Counted from the stretch's first letter, positions 1 through 5,798 are shown. The stretch: 8,693 nt of DNA from Methanosarcinales archaeon (GCA_030666765.1 DAOUXE010000030.1:1-8693); one strand, 5' to 3'. Made by a program: numbers and translations. Notes: a model not told the origin generated them from the sequence alone.

Positions 1-83
1 TCGATCACAGCCGCCTCGCCGTCCGAACCGATGAGGTATGAGTTGTGGGCCAGTCCAGCCGATTTGATTCGTTCAAAGATCAT
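1..83 (-). CDS. MBL-fold metallo-hydrolase, N-terminal fragment
   Basis: Only the first 27 codons and part of the next lie in the window; the gene runs off the left edge on the minus strand. The peptide starts MIFERIKSAGLAHNSYLIG and continues through SDGEAAVI. This matches the usual opening of MBL-fold hydrolases of the type often fused to or found beside rhodanese domains, where a first beta hairpin leads to an 'SYLIG...AAVID' strand. The metal-binding HxHxDH motif would lie outside the window, so the family call rests on the N-terminus alone. The ATG at 83 is favoured by an AGGTGATC ribosome binding site at 88-95, complementary to the 3' end of archaeal 16S rRNA. The first seven codons are nearly repeated at 3500-3519, on the stop codon of the rhodanese/ferritin-like gene, which suggests the two genes were once adjacent. 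Some enzymes of this fold act on sulfur compounds, but the substrate cannot be read here. Confidence 0.65.
   Translation of the reverse strand, partial: MIFERIKSAGLAHNSYLIGSDGEAAVI
64..83. repeat. Left copy of imperfect 20-base direct repeat
   Basis: The plus-strand bases 64-83 match 3500-3519 at 18 of 20 positions, in the same orientation. Read on the minus strand, both encode an ATG followed by codons for IFERIK. The mismatches are at the third and ninth positions. The left copy belongs to the intact start of the MBL-fold gene. Confidence 0.75.
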
Positions 84-486
84 CAGCGATCACCTGCTTC
101 TTCTATCTCTTGGAGCGGGGTTGGGTATATTGTTTTGCTTATTTCATACGAAAGCTCGTGAATAAGAGTCGCGGTCTTGATATCATGGAACAATCCTGCG
201 GCTCGTTTGTAGAGACCATTGTTGTCCTAATCTATAATTTATCGGAGTGGCTGGTATAATCGAATATGCTGTCAGGTTGCGGTACATCGGAGACCGTGCT
301 TGTGACAGGCACGGACGCTGCGGAAGTGCAGTTGGGTGTGTGACAAAAGGGAGATTTTTTAATATTCTCTGGTAGCCAATCATCCCCATAAAAGAATACA
401 TTATGAAAGATTTAATACACATAAGAATTATATTAGTATATATAATAAATGACAATATATAAATTAATAAGTTACTATCGAAAGAA
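84..486. other. Gene-free, AT-rich spacer
   Basis: No convincing gene is seen here. The only long minus-strand frame (183-455) gives a peptide with no recognisable features and crosses a very AT-rich tract. A short hairpin, CCGTGC at 294-299 and GCACGG at 309-314 with a nine-base loop, has no T-tract and no obvious role. From about 400 to 470 the sequence is almost entirely A and T with several TATA-like words. On the minus strand near 125-136 there is a weak TATA-like word that could serve the MBL gene. Confidence 0.6.
456..464 (+). promoter_or_regulatory. TATA-like box before the broken small ORF
   Basis: TATATAAAT is centred near 460, about 27 bases before the GTG at 487. That spacing would place the transcript start on the GTG, giving a leaderless mRNA. 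The surrounding tract is so AT-rich that chance TATA words are expected. Confidence 0.35.
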
Positions 487-805
487 GTGGAAAATGGAAA
501 GATCGTCCAGACACTACCACTGATCAGGTTTGAAGGGCAGATGTACCCGTTATTTACGCCGATATCACCGATCCGATGTTCTGTTTGCGAAAAACTTATA
601 AAACCGAATGAAAAGTACAGTCGATCCCTAATTTCAAGCTACGGTATCATAAGCTGCCCCACCACCTACTGGATCTGCTTGGGATCCCAAATGCAGAAAG
701 CATCATACTGATATAATACTGGGCATCACCGGATCCGCGAATTACAGCGATGAATACCTTGAAAAACAGAAATGCATGAAATATAACGGACACTGCAGCC
801 TGTGA
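487..805 (+). pseudogene. Broken small ORF, possible AbrB-like remnant
   Basis: A GTG-started frame from 487 to 711 gives 74 residues with one CxxC (RCSVCEKL). Its coding character seems to move between frames. Up to about 650 it reads well in the first frame. From 651 a second frame gives KLPHHLLDLLGIPNAESIIL and stops at 716. From about 716 a third frame gives LGITGSANYSDEYLEKQK and stops at 805. Joined together, the pieces read like one protein broken by two frameshifts. The middle piece resembles the 'SYGI.iP..lL..LGi' strand-turn of AbrB/SpoVT-type DNA-binding domains, but this is a weak likeness and the CxxC is not part of that fold. It could equally be an unknown small protein or no gene at all. 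There is no ribosome binding site; a TATA-like word 27 bases upstream would allow leaderless expression. Confidence 0.3.
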
Positions 806-806
806 G

Positions 807-1091
807 ACTCACCAATATCAGCCGGCCCCCCCCACCAGCACTCTTGACGTGATCGGCTGGCTCAGGATGATTGCGGCAATGACCACAGCGCTTGCCGGCT
901 CTAAGAGCGCGGTAATGCTCGCATTCCGGGCTCTGACATACGCGGAGACACAACTATTGTAAAGCGTCGGACCGAGAAGCTTTGTTGGAAGAATGCCAAA
1001 GGAGTATATAGCAGATACTGGTGGTCCAGCAGAATTCCGGAAGATATGGCGAAAGAATTGGACAGGAAGATGATCAATGTCATGATTATTG
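807..1091 (-). pseudogene. Decayed C-terminal part of an EamA/DMT transporter, copy 1
   Basis: On the minus strand one frame reads GPTLYNS, then ARNASITALLEPASAVVIAA, then IILSQPITSRVLVGG. After a frame change at a run of eight C (826-833) it continues LILVSL. This matches the last two membrane helices of EamA/DMT-family permeases, which typically read 'A..asi...LEPv.a.l.a...l.e......l.Gg.lIl.gv.l'. There is no complete N-terminal part and no start codon with a ribosome binding site, so this is a remnant. The same segment recurs, also decayed, at 2289-2576 in the same orientation. The stronger protein signal lies between about 810 and 1020. The more upstream part of the repeat is conserved as DNA, but its coding frame is unclear. 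Confidence 0.55.
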
Positions 1092-1262
1092 CCCAACAAT
1101 GCCTGTGTTGTTCCTGTATAATAGCCCTTCAGACATCCGGAGGTGAGGATCATGCAGGAATAGAGCAGACCGGGGGATCAGTCCGCACAAAAGCCCGGGT
1201 GGCATACATGTGGCATATGTTCCGAAATACACGACCCAGTCTCTGCGCTGCAATCGCGCCGT

Positions 1263-1808
1263 TCATAGTTTTGCCCAATTGGACTCATCTTTCCTACCCC
1301 CAGTCAGAGATAATAGCTCCTCCAGACTATCCACTGGCGACATATATCCTTTCCGTATCATTTCTGCAAGAATAACATCCCCTTCCGAAAAAGAAATTAT
1401 ATTTTTATCCACACATCTCATCAGTATCCCGATGGTTCCGGATATTAAAACACTATTCTCCTTCGCGATACGTCTGGCAGTACGATCATCGCTCATAAAA
1501 ATCATTTTGCGGCTTTTTGCTATAGCGATGCAAGACGACTCGCCCATCCCAAGACGTTTCAAAAGATCGTTCATCGACTGATGTTCCGTATGTGAGCATA
1601 TCGCAATAACTCGCAGCCAACCAGTGCCATCAAAAGACATTTCGTGATCGACATTTTCAAGGTACTGATATCCTCTGGATATTCCTCTTAAAATCTCTTC
1701 ATGTAACTCATGAGTTGTATATACCACCCCAAACAATCTTTTGATTAGATTCATTGTATAAACTGATGCAAAATTTGATAAAACGGTGGTGTTGAGAATA
1801 GTATCCAT
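1263..1808 (-). CDS. PIN-domain toxin, DUF3368-like (VapC type)
   Basis: This 181-residue protein looks like a PIN-domain ribonuclease of the DUF3368 type, paired with UPF0175 antitoxins. The N-terminal strand reads DTILNTTVLSNF; the first acidic residue of the classical PIN motif is replaced by Asn6, which also occurs in DUF3368 proteins (SNTTPLI type). A conserved acidic helix follows (THELHEEI, residues 32-39), then LGMGES with Glu90 and an alanine-rich helix. MSDDRTARRIA contains Asp107 and Asp108 and is followed by SGTIGIL, the usual PIN ending. The ATG at 1808 shares its A with the TGA of the upstream antitoxin (TGATG), with AAGGAG just before it, so the two are translationally coupled. 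A TTG one codon earlier is possible but less likely. PIN toxins cut RNA; the target cannot be predicted here. Confidence 0.8.
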   Translation of the reverse strand: MDTILNTTVLSNFASVYTMNLIKRLFGVVYTTHELHEEILRGISRGYQYLENVDHEMSFDGTGWLRVIAICSHTEHQSMNDLLKRLGMGESSCIAIAKSRKMIFMSDDRTARRIAKENSVLISGTIGILMRCVDKNIISFSEGDVILAEMIRKGYMSPVDSLEELLSLTGGRKDESNWAKL

Positions 1809-2131
1809 CAAATCTCCTTCAACACATCTATTTCATCCAGTGCTTCCGAGATCGTTGCGATTCCGAGTTTGGGTTCGATGCCGCGCTGTACTAAAACATC
1901 TTTCATCTCATCAAAAGACATTCCGGCAAGTTCGGCAGCCTTGCCCAGCGAAATTTTGTCATCGGTATACAATTTGACGGCGATATCGATACGATACCCT
2001 GGTCGGGATAGAAGGAGCTGCCTGAGTGCGTCCTTGAGCACTTCACCCTCGGTGCGATATGCACCAATCTTGAGCAGGTACTCGATCTCCAGATCAAAGA
2101 GATCCGGAAACGTTGCAGTGATCGTCGTCAT
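1808..2131 (-). CDS. UPF0175 family antitoxin (VapB-like)
   Basis: The 107-residue protein has an N-terminal segment that could form a ribbon-helix-helix-like dimer (residues about 1-45, including EGEVLKDALRQLL). It then has the UPF0175 signature: YRIDIAVKLYTDDKISLGKA followed by AELAGMSFDEMKDVLVQRGI (residues 46-85), a predicted helix-turn-helix. Its known role in this family is to bind and neutralise the PIN partner and probably repress its own promoter. It is the first gene of a two-gene operon; the stop and the toxin start share one base. There is no ribosome binding site before the ATG at 2131 (the preceding bases are AAAAATCTC). A TATA-like box about 28 bases upstream suggests a leaderless transcript, so antitoxin and toxin may start translation in different ways. 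Confidence 0.85.
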   Translation of the reverse strand: MTTITATFPDLFDLEIEYLLKIGAYRTEGEVLKDALRQLLLSRPGYRIDIAVKLYTDDKISLGKAAELAGMSFDEMKDVLVQRGIEPKLGIATISEALDEIDVLKEI

Positions 2132-2154
2132 GAGATTTTTGTTTGTGGTCTGAA

Positions 2155-2164
2155 GTATTTATTG
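2155..2164 (-). promoter_or_regulatory. TATA-like box of the UPF0175/PIN operon
   Basis: On the minus strand AATAAATAC lies about 28 bases before the antitoxin ATG at 2131. That puts the expected transcript start at or next to the ATG, and no ribosome binding site is present, so a leaderless mRNA is expected. Confidence 0.45.
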
Positions 2165-2288
2165 TTATTGTTGCGCCTGGTGGCAGCGTGCCTGTGCACA
2201 AGCGTTCATGGATACCCGGGTGTATGGGCAGCTCACATTTCACTTATGCGCCGCACCTCACCACCCCCACCCCACTGACCACCAGCGC

Positions 2289-2576
2289 ACTCACCAATAT
2301 CAGCCTGCCGCCTATCAGCACTCTTGATGTGATCTTCTGGCTTAAGGACGATTGCGGCAAAGACAACATCGCTTGCGGGCTTCAAGCGCGATGATGCTCG
2401 CATTCCGGGCTCCGACATACGCGAAGGCACAACTGTGGTAAAGTGTCAGACTCGCAAAGCCTTGTGGGAAGAAGACACCAAAAGGAGATCGAGCAGATAC
2501 AGGTTCTCCAGCAGTACTCCGGATGATACGGCGAATGAATTGGAACCGGTTTTTACCATCCCGAACATGATCATTG
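2289..2576 (-). pseudogene. Decayed C-terminal part of an EamA/DMT transporter, copy 2
   Basis: This is a second copy of the segment at 807-1091, in the same orientation and roughly four-fifths identical by eye, with several small insertions and deletions. On the minus strand the pieces read GARNASIIAL, then PASDVVFAAIVL, then ITSRVLIGG and LILVS, each in a different frame. At least two frameshifts therefore break the last helices of an EamA/DMT permease. The two copies do not share all their lesions, so they decayed at least partly independently. The repeat begins at the 17-base word from 2289 to 2305, identical to 807-823. It fades after 2576, near CATGATCATTG. Neither side has the rest of a transporter gene. 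Confidence 0.5.
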
Positions 2577-2615
2577 TTAATAAGATAGAAGACCTAACCC
2601 TACATGAGGACTATC

Positions 2616-2625
2616 AAATATAATA
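2616..2625 (+). promoter_or_regulatory. TATA-like box of the TumE-type operon
   Basis: AAATATAATA lies about 37 bases before the ATG at 2657. The predicted transcript start is near 2646, which leaves a very short leader that just contains the GGGGTGA ribosome binding site at 2646-2652. Confidence 0.45.
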
Positions 2626-2656
2626 AACCACAAAATAAGGAATACGGGGTGAATGC

Positions 2657-2950
2657 ATGGGTGTGATAAAGCTTGAAGTTCCGGATGTTGAGGCAGCTAT
2701 TGGCGTGTTGGGGCCATTGCTTATAAGAAAAAAGCTTTTGCTGGAGAGGAGCATCCTTGAAACGACGAAGAAGCTGAATGATTTTGAAGAGAGAACAGGA
2801 GTGAGCAGCAAGGAATTCTTTGAAAAATTTGAGGAAGGACTTGCCGGGGACTATCAGGACGTTATGATATGGGCTGCTGAGTATGAAGTACTTGGATTTC
2901 TTGAGAAGGAGCGCATCATAATTGAGAGGATGCTTGGATCATGCAAGTGA
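2657..2950 (+). CDS. Probable antitoxin partner of a TumE-type toxin
   Basis: This is a 97-residue, mostly helical, charged protein. A first helix runs from about residue 10 to 45 (VEAAIGVLGPLLIRKKLLLE onward). A turn follows with FEERTGVSSKEFFEKFEEG, then a DYQDVMIWAAEYEVL segment and a last helix. The pattern 'L..FE...G.ss.eF...f..G...D..d...W' is what I recall for the small proteins encoded just before TumE/DUF6516 toxins in archaea and cyanobacteria. The antitoxin role is inferred mainly from that pairing and from the 10-base overlap with the next gene. The ATG at 2657 is set by a GGGGTGA ribosome binding site at 2646-2652. No DNA-binding motif is obvious. Confidence 0.65.
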   Translation: MGVIKLEVPDVEAAIGVLGPLLIRKKLLLERSILETTKKLNDFEERTGVSSKEFFEKFEEGLAGDYQDVMIWAAEYEVLGFLEKERIIIERMLGSCK

Positions 2951-3324
2951 TCGATTACTTCTCAGAGATTCAAAGCCTTATAAAAAGCTCAATATTCGTT
3001 GAAATCGCAGATGTTGAATATGAAGTAAAATCGAGAGGTCTCGGAATAGTTCATGGTATGATAGGGATGGTAGATGGCTCTGCACTTCAATTTATGGAAC
3101 TGGTAAACACGAGGAGGGATAAAATGATTCGCCTGAAGTATAGATTTCATTTCATGAATACAAATGGCGAAATGGTTTTCAGGTATGATAACGCCTCCCA
3201 TCATCCGGAAATCGCTACTCAGCCACACCACAAATATATAAACGGAAAGAAACTTCCAGGATTATCGAAAGAAGTTGGATTAAAGGACGTTTTACTGGAA
3301 ATCGAGAAGATGATAAGCGGATGA
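2941..3324 (+). CDS. TumE family (DUF6516-like) toxin
   Basis: The 127-residue protein carries the hallmarks of the TumE/DUF6516 family: IRLKYRFHFMNTNGEMVFRY, then DNASHHPE and PHHKYINGKK (residues about 63-102). A C-terminal helix follows (LKDVLLEIEKMIS). Conserved Arg, Tyr and His residues in the 'RYDNa.HH....PHHK' core are likely functional, but the enzymatic activity of the family is not something I can state with confidence. The gene starts inside its partner with a 10-base overlap. The ATG at 2941 has GAGAGGA at 2924-2930, ten bases upstream. A GTG at 2947 would give a 4-base GTGA overlap but is farther from that site. Together with the preceding gene it forms a plausible toxin-antitoxin module, the second in this island. 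Confidence 0.75.
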   Translation: MQVIDYFSEIQSLIKSSIFVEIADVEYEVKSRGLGIVHGMIGMVDGSALQFMELVNTRRDKMIRLKYRFHFMNTNGEMVFRYDNASHHPEIATQPHHKYINGKKLPGLSKEVGLKDVLLEIEKMISG

Positions 3325-3343
3325 AAAACTCTAAAATCCGAAA

Positions 3344-3391
3344 GTTAAGTGTCCTTAACAGAAATTGGCTCTCCTCTTCGCTTTCCTTTTT
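3344..3391. terminator. Hairpin and T-tracts between convergent genes
   Basis: GTTAAG (3344-3349) and CTTAAC (3354-3359) form a perfect six-base-pair stem with a four-base loop. On the plus strand a T-rich run follows at 3381-3391, suited to archaeal termination after the TumE gene. On the minus strand the hairpin is followed by ATTTT and GTTTTTC tracts, so it could also end transcripts coming from the ferritin operon. Confidence 0.4.
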
Positions 3392-3499
3392 GTCAATCCA
3401 CTTCTATCGACTTGTGCCACCAGAAAAGATGCACACGGCAGTTCAAGATCATCGAGGCGATCAGCGCACACATGGCTTTGCGTGATGATCACTTATTCC

Positions 3500-3519
3500 T
3501 TTATTCGCTCAAAGATCAT
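3500..3519. repeat. Right copy of imperfect 20-base direct repeat
   Basis: This copy matches 64-83 at 18 of 20 bases. On the minus strand an ATG at 3519, inside the end of the rhodanese/ferritin-like gene, opens a mini-frame MIFERIKE that stops at 3493. The intact MBL-fold gene at the left edge begins MIFERIKSAG. The mini-frame overlaps the stop codon of the upstream gene by 11 bases, as a coupled operon gene would. Confidence 0.75.
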
Positions 3520-4393
3520 TCGTCAGCACCCTTAAATCGCGCCTCTCTATCTCCTGCAGCAAGTGATTAATATGCCCCTTCTCTTCTCCTGCAAGTTCGT
3601 GGAGCAGATTCCTGGTTTTATTATCACCAACTGTATCTGCAGCCCTCTTGTAAAAGTCATAAGCCGCATACTCCTTCTCAAGACCGATCTCGAGGGCTTC
3701 AAGGTCGTCCATAAACGCAGAATCCTTGATCTTTACCAGTTCCTCATTGATCCTCGTGCCGCCTTCCATATAAGCAGTGGAGAGTTCCGCCTTCAACTGG
3801 TCGAGAGATGGTAACTCATCAGCAGCACCGAGAAGCGACTTCATCTCCCAGAGCAACTGGTTATACCGCGCATACAGCCTCTGTAGGTGTGTATCTTCCA
3901 TCGCAACAAGTCTCTGGAAGACCTGCGCCGCTTTCGCGTCTTTGACCAACCCTTGCGCCTTTGTGTAGAACTCGAGTGCACCTTTCTCGAGCATGAGCGC
4001 AACTATCAGTACGTCAAACGTCTCCTCGCCTCCCGTTATCAGTTTATCTTCGGTAGTTCCCTTAATGACCTCGTAGTCCCATGCACGGATCCCTCCACTG
4101 AGATTGTAGACGTTTTCAAATCCAAGACCGCAGAGGAGGGTGCTTGCAGCCATGCTCCTGTGACCAGTTCGGCAGTACGAAATAATTCCCCGGTCATTGC
4201 CAAGTTCTCCGTACCTGTACTCAAGTTCCCCAAGCGGAATTAATTTCGCTCCGGGGATGTGTCCTGACTCGTATTCACGGGGCTGTCTCACGTCCAGCAG
4301 TTGGAATGCTCCTTTTGTATCGGTATCAAGGATCTTTTTAGCATCCCCTGGAGTAAGTCTCTTTATTTTGTCGATGGAACAGTTCAGTTTCAT
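3509..4393 (-). CDS. Rhodanese and rubrerythrin-like fusion protein
   Basis: The 294-residue protein joins two domains. Residues about 14-112 are a rhodanese (sulfurtransferase) domain, with LLDVRQPREYESGHIPGA and the active loop YCRTGHRS, in which Cys74 would carry persulfide. Residues about 122-285 are a ferritin-like four-helix bundle of the rubrerythrin group. Candidate diiron ligands are Glu136 and Glu141 (LEKGALEF), Glu166 and His169 (MEDTHL), Glu239/Glu241 (LEKEY), and Glu270/Glu271 with His274 (GEEKGH). No rubredoxin domain is present. The start overlaps the ferritin stop by four bases (ATGA) and lacks its own strong ribosome binding site, so it is coupled to ferritin. The fusion points to a link between sulfane sulfur and peroxide or iron handling. 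The stop codon lies in the right copy of the 20-base repeat. Confidence 0.88.
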   Translation of the reverse strand: MKLNCSIDKIKRLTPGDAKKILDTDTKGAFQLLDVRQPREYESGHIPGAKLIPLGELEYRYGELGNDRGIISYCRTGHRSMAASTLLCGLGFENVYNLSGGIRAWDYEVIKGTTEDKLITGGEETFDVLIVALMLEKGALEFYTKAQGLVKDAKAAQVFQRLVAMEDTHLQRLYARYNQLLWEMKSLLGAADELPSLDQLKAELSTAYMEGGTRINEELVKIKDSAFMDDLEALEIGLEKEYAAYDFYKRAADTVGDNKTRNLLHELAGEEKGHINHLLQEIERRDLRVLTNDL

Positions 4394-4905
4394 ATATCGG
4401 ACGCCGCAGGAGGCGTGAATACCCGTGCTGCGAGTTCCCGGTCAAGCATGAGGAGTCCGTTGCCGTCCGCTCCGACGATCTTTAACCTGGCGATGATATC
4501 GTTGTCGTTTCCCTCTTCCTCGATCTGTTCGGTTATGAACCACTGGAGGAAGATGTTTGTGGCATGATCCTTCTCCTCAATCGCAAGGTCCACGAGATCG
4601 TTGATGCAGCCTGTGATGAACCGCTCGTGCGTAAGGGTCTTCTCAAACATATCAAGCGGCGACTCAAACTCGGTTAGTGGCTCTTTTATCGCAGAAAGCA
4701 ATACCCGCCCGCCCTGATCATTGATGTAATCGTAGATCTTCATCGCATGTGACATCTCCTCATGATACTGGACCATAAACCAGTTGGCAAAGCCTTTCAG
4801 CCCGGTGCACGTGCTGTGGGCAGACATCGACATATAGAGATACGCTGAATAGATCTCGTTGTTGATCTGTTCATTCAGGTGCTCCATCATCGTTTCACTT
4901 AACAT
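4390..4905 (-). CDS. ftnA: Ferritin, non-haem
   Basis: The 171-residue protein is a typical archaeal/bacterial-type ferritin that oxidises ferrous iron and stores it in a 24-subunit shell in the cytoplasm. Ferroxidase residues are in place: Glu17 and Tyr24 in the first helix (NNEIYSAYLY), Glu50 and His53 in YHEEMSHA, Glu94 in THERF, and Gln127 with Glu130 in ITEQIEEE. Length is normal for the family. The C-terminus is slightly extended (TPPAASDI) and overlaps the next gene by four bases. The ATG at 4905 follows TGAGGG and lies 32 bases after the flavodoxin stop, so the genes are probably cotranscribed. The short spacer holds TAGTACTA and TATTAATA, small palindromes that might also give an internal promoter. 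Beside rubrerythrin and superoxide reductase genes, its likely job is to sequester iron during oxygen exposure. Confidence 0.92.
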   Translation of the reverse strand: MLSETMMEHLNEQINNEIYSAYLYMSMSAHSTCTGLKGFANWFMVQYHEEMSHAMKIYDYINDQGGRVLLSAIKEPLTEFESPLDMFEKTLTHERFITGCINDLVDLAIEEKDHATNIFLQWFITEQIEEEGNDNDIIARLKIVGADGNGLLMLDRELAARVFTPPAASDI

Positions 4906-4937
4906 TATTTTCCCTCATATCAATTCTATTAATAGTA

Positions 4938-5393
4938 CTATTTCTCAAGCATCTTTCTAGCGATCTCCGCACCGTACTCCCGGCATTCATCCAGCGTAGG
5001 GCCTGATGGTTTTCCGAGTATCCGCAGAACGTCCATCTGCTCCATGTTGCAGGGCTTAAGAACCCGCTTGAGCGTCTTTGGAGCTTCTCCACTGTGCCCA
5101 TAAGCTCCGAAGGTTGCGCAGACTTTCCCGCCCATATCAACATCCTTCAGCATCTCTGCAAGTGTTACTATTGCCGGAATCGGCTTTCTGTTGTAGGTGG
5201 GTGAGCCTATCGCGACTCCCTGTGCACCTGCAATCTCTGCAACGATCTCCTCCTTTTCGAGGTCTGCCACGTTTAAGAGGGTGGTATCAACACCTTCAGC
5301 CCGTGCACCCGACTCTATACCTTCTGCAACAGCTCTGGTATTATTCGTCCCTGTTCCGTAGACGATTACGAGTTTTGGTTTTGAGTCTGTCAT
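4938..5393 (-). CDS. Flavodoxin, short-chain, FprA-domain type
   Basis: This 151-residue stand-alone flavodoxin carries electrons on FMN. The phosphate-binding loop is YGTGTNNTRAVA (from residue 12). The FMN ring loops are GSPTYNRKP (63-71) and TFGAYGHSGEAP (94-105), which resemble the flavodoxin half of flavodiiron (FprA) proteins. The metallo-beta-lactamase half is absent. The start is set at the ATG at 5393 by a full AGGAGGTG ribosome binding site at 5402-5409; a longer frame to 5447 would add 18 residues that cross this site and is rejected. It lies second in the minus-strand operon, after the MTH865-like gene and before ferritin. A paralogue begins the divergent operon at 6021. Likely partners are the iron proteins encoded nearby, but electron donor and acceptor are not shown. 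Confidence 0.88.
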   Translation of the reverse strand: MTDSKPKLVIVYGTGTNNTRAVAEGIESGARAEGVDTTLLNVADLEKEEIVAEIAGAQGVAIGSPTYNRKPIPAIVTLAEMLKDVDMGGKVCATFGAYGHSGEAPKTLKRVLKPCNMEQMDVLRILGKPSGPTLDECREYGAEIARKMLEK

Positions 5394-5423
5394 GGTACTA
5401 GCACCTCCTGCCTTTTTTGTCCC

Positions 5424-5450
5424 TAAAAAATAAGAAAGGTCCCCCACCTA
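5424..5450 (-). terminator. T-rich tract after the MTH865-like gene
   Basis: On the minus strand the TAG stop of the MTH865-like gene is followed at once by AGGT-GGGGG-ACCT, a four-base-pair hairpin, and then CTTTCTTATTTTTT. It looks like a weak terminator that could reduce read-through into the flavodoxin gene 31 bases further on. Confidence 0.35.
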
Positions 5451-5744
5451 TGCGAGGGAACACCTGGAGAGTATCTTTGACGCAACCGCCGATGCATCTT
5501 CGAGTGGAAAGTCGTCTGCGTTGAGCGTCTCTGCGAGTTCATCGAAATGCGTCTCTTTGCCACCGACCCTGCACGCCATCTTGGTTCCAGGTGGAAAGAG
5601 ATTCGCAAGCTCGCTCTTATTCTTCACAGGGAACTTGACCGCCGCATCTTTCAGCATCTCAACGATCTCTATCTTGAGTTCCTCAATCTCGCCAATCGCG
5701 CCTTGCGTTGGTTCTTCGTGTGCAAGTTTATGTTCTCCTGCCAT
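5448..5744 (-). CDS. MTH865-like family protein
   Basis: The 98-residue protein matches the MTH865-like family, first known from Methanothermobacter: a small helical protein with an EF-hand-like fold and no established function. The family part spans about residues 22-97. It reads IVEMLKDAAVKFPVKNKSEL, then LFPPGTKMACRVGG, then LNADDFPLEDASAVASKI, with the conserved 'DDFP...A..vA..i' ending. The first 20 residues (AGEHKLAHEEPTQ...) are a charged extension not typical of the family. The ATG at 5744 is chosen over an upstream ATG at 5768 because AGGTGATC at 5748-5755 lies just before it. It is the first gene of the minus-strand operon leading to flavodoxin and ferritin, which gives a rare hint that this family can belong to redox or iron stress responses. 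Confidence 0.75.
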   Translation of the reverse strand: MAGEHKLAHEEPTQGAIGEIEELKIEIVEMLKDAAVKFPVKNKSELANLFPPGTKMACRVGGKETHFDELAETLNADDFPLEDASAVASKILSRCSLA

Positions 5745-5798
5745 TTTGATCACCTTGCTGGTACTCAACTATCCGATCCATAATAAGAGTTTTGGTGG

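Noticed and set aside
294..314. CCGTGC/GCACGG hairpin as a terminator
   Set aside because: It has no T-tract on either strand nearby and no gene ending at it.
183..455. 90-residue minus-strand frame
   Set aside because: It crosses a nearly pure AT tract, has no ribosome binding site and gives no recognisable protein pattern.
1139..1163. GGAGGTGAGGATCATG as a gene start
   Set aside because: The ribosome binding site is good but the frame stops after three codons; at most a relic.
1210..1581. Plus-strand frame of 123 residues
   Set aside because: It is the antisense shadow of the PIN-domain toxin gene.
2435..2623. 62-residue plus-strand frame
   Set aside because: It mostly overlaps the antisense of the decayed transporter copy 2 and has no start signal.
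3355..3492. Minus-strand frame GTG at 3492 to TAA at 3355, 45 residues (includes DDLELPCASFLVAQV)
   Set aside because: It reads smoothly and sits just after the MIFERIKE mini-frame, but has no good ribosome binding site, no recognised family, and runs into the terminator-like hairpin. A remnant of something lost is possible.
3482..3492. GTGATgATCAC palindrome as an operator
   Set aside because: It is short and lies between gene ends rather than at a promoter; chance is a sufficient explanation.
4938..5393. Flavodiiron protein (FprA)
   Set aside because: The flavodoxin half resembles FprA, but no metallo-beta-lactamase-type diiron domain is encoded next to it in this window.
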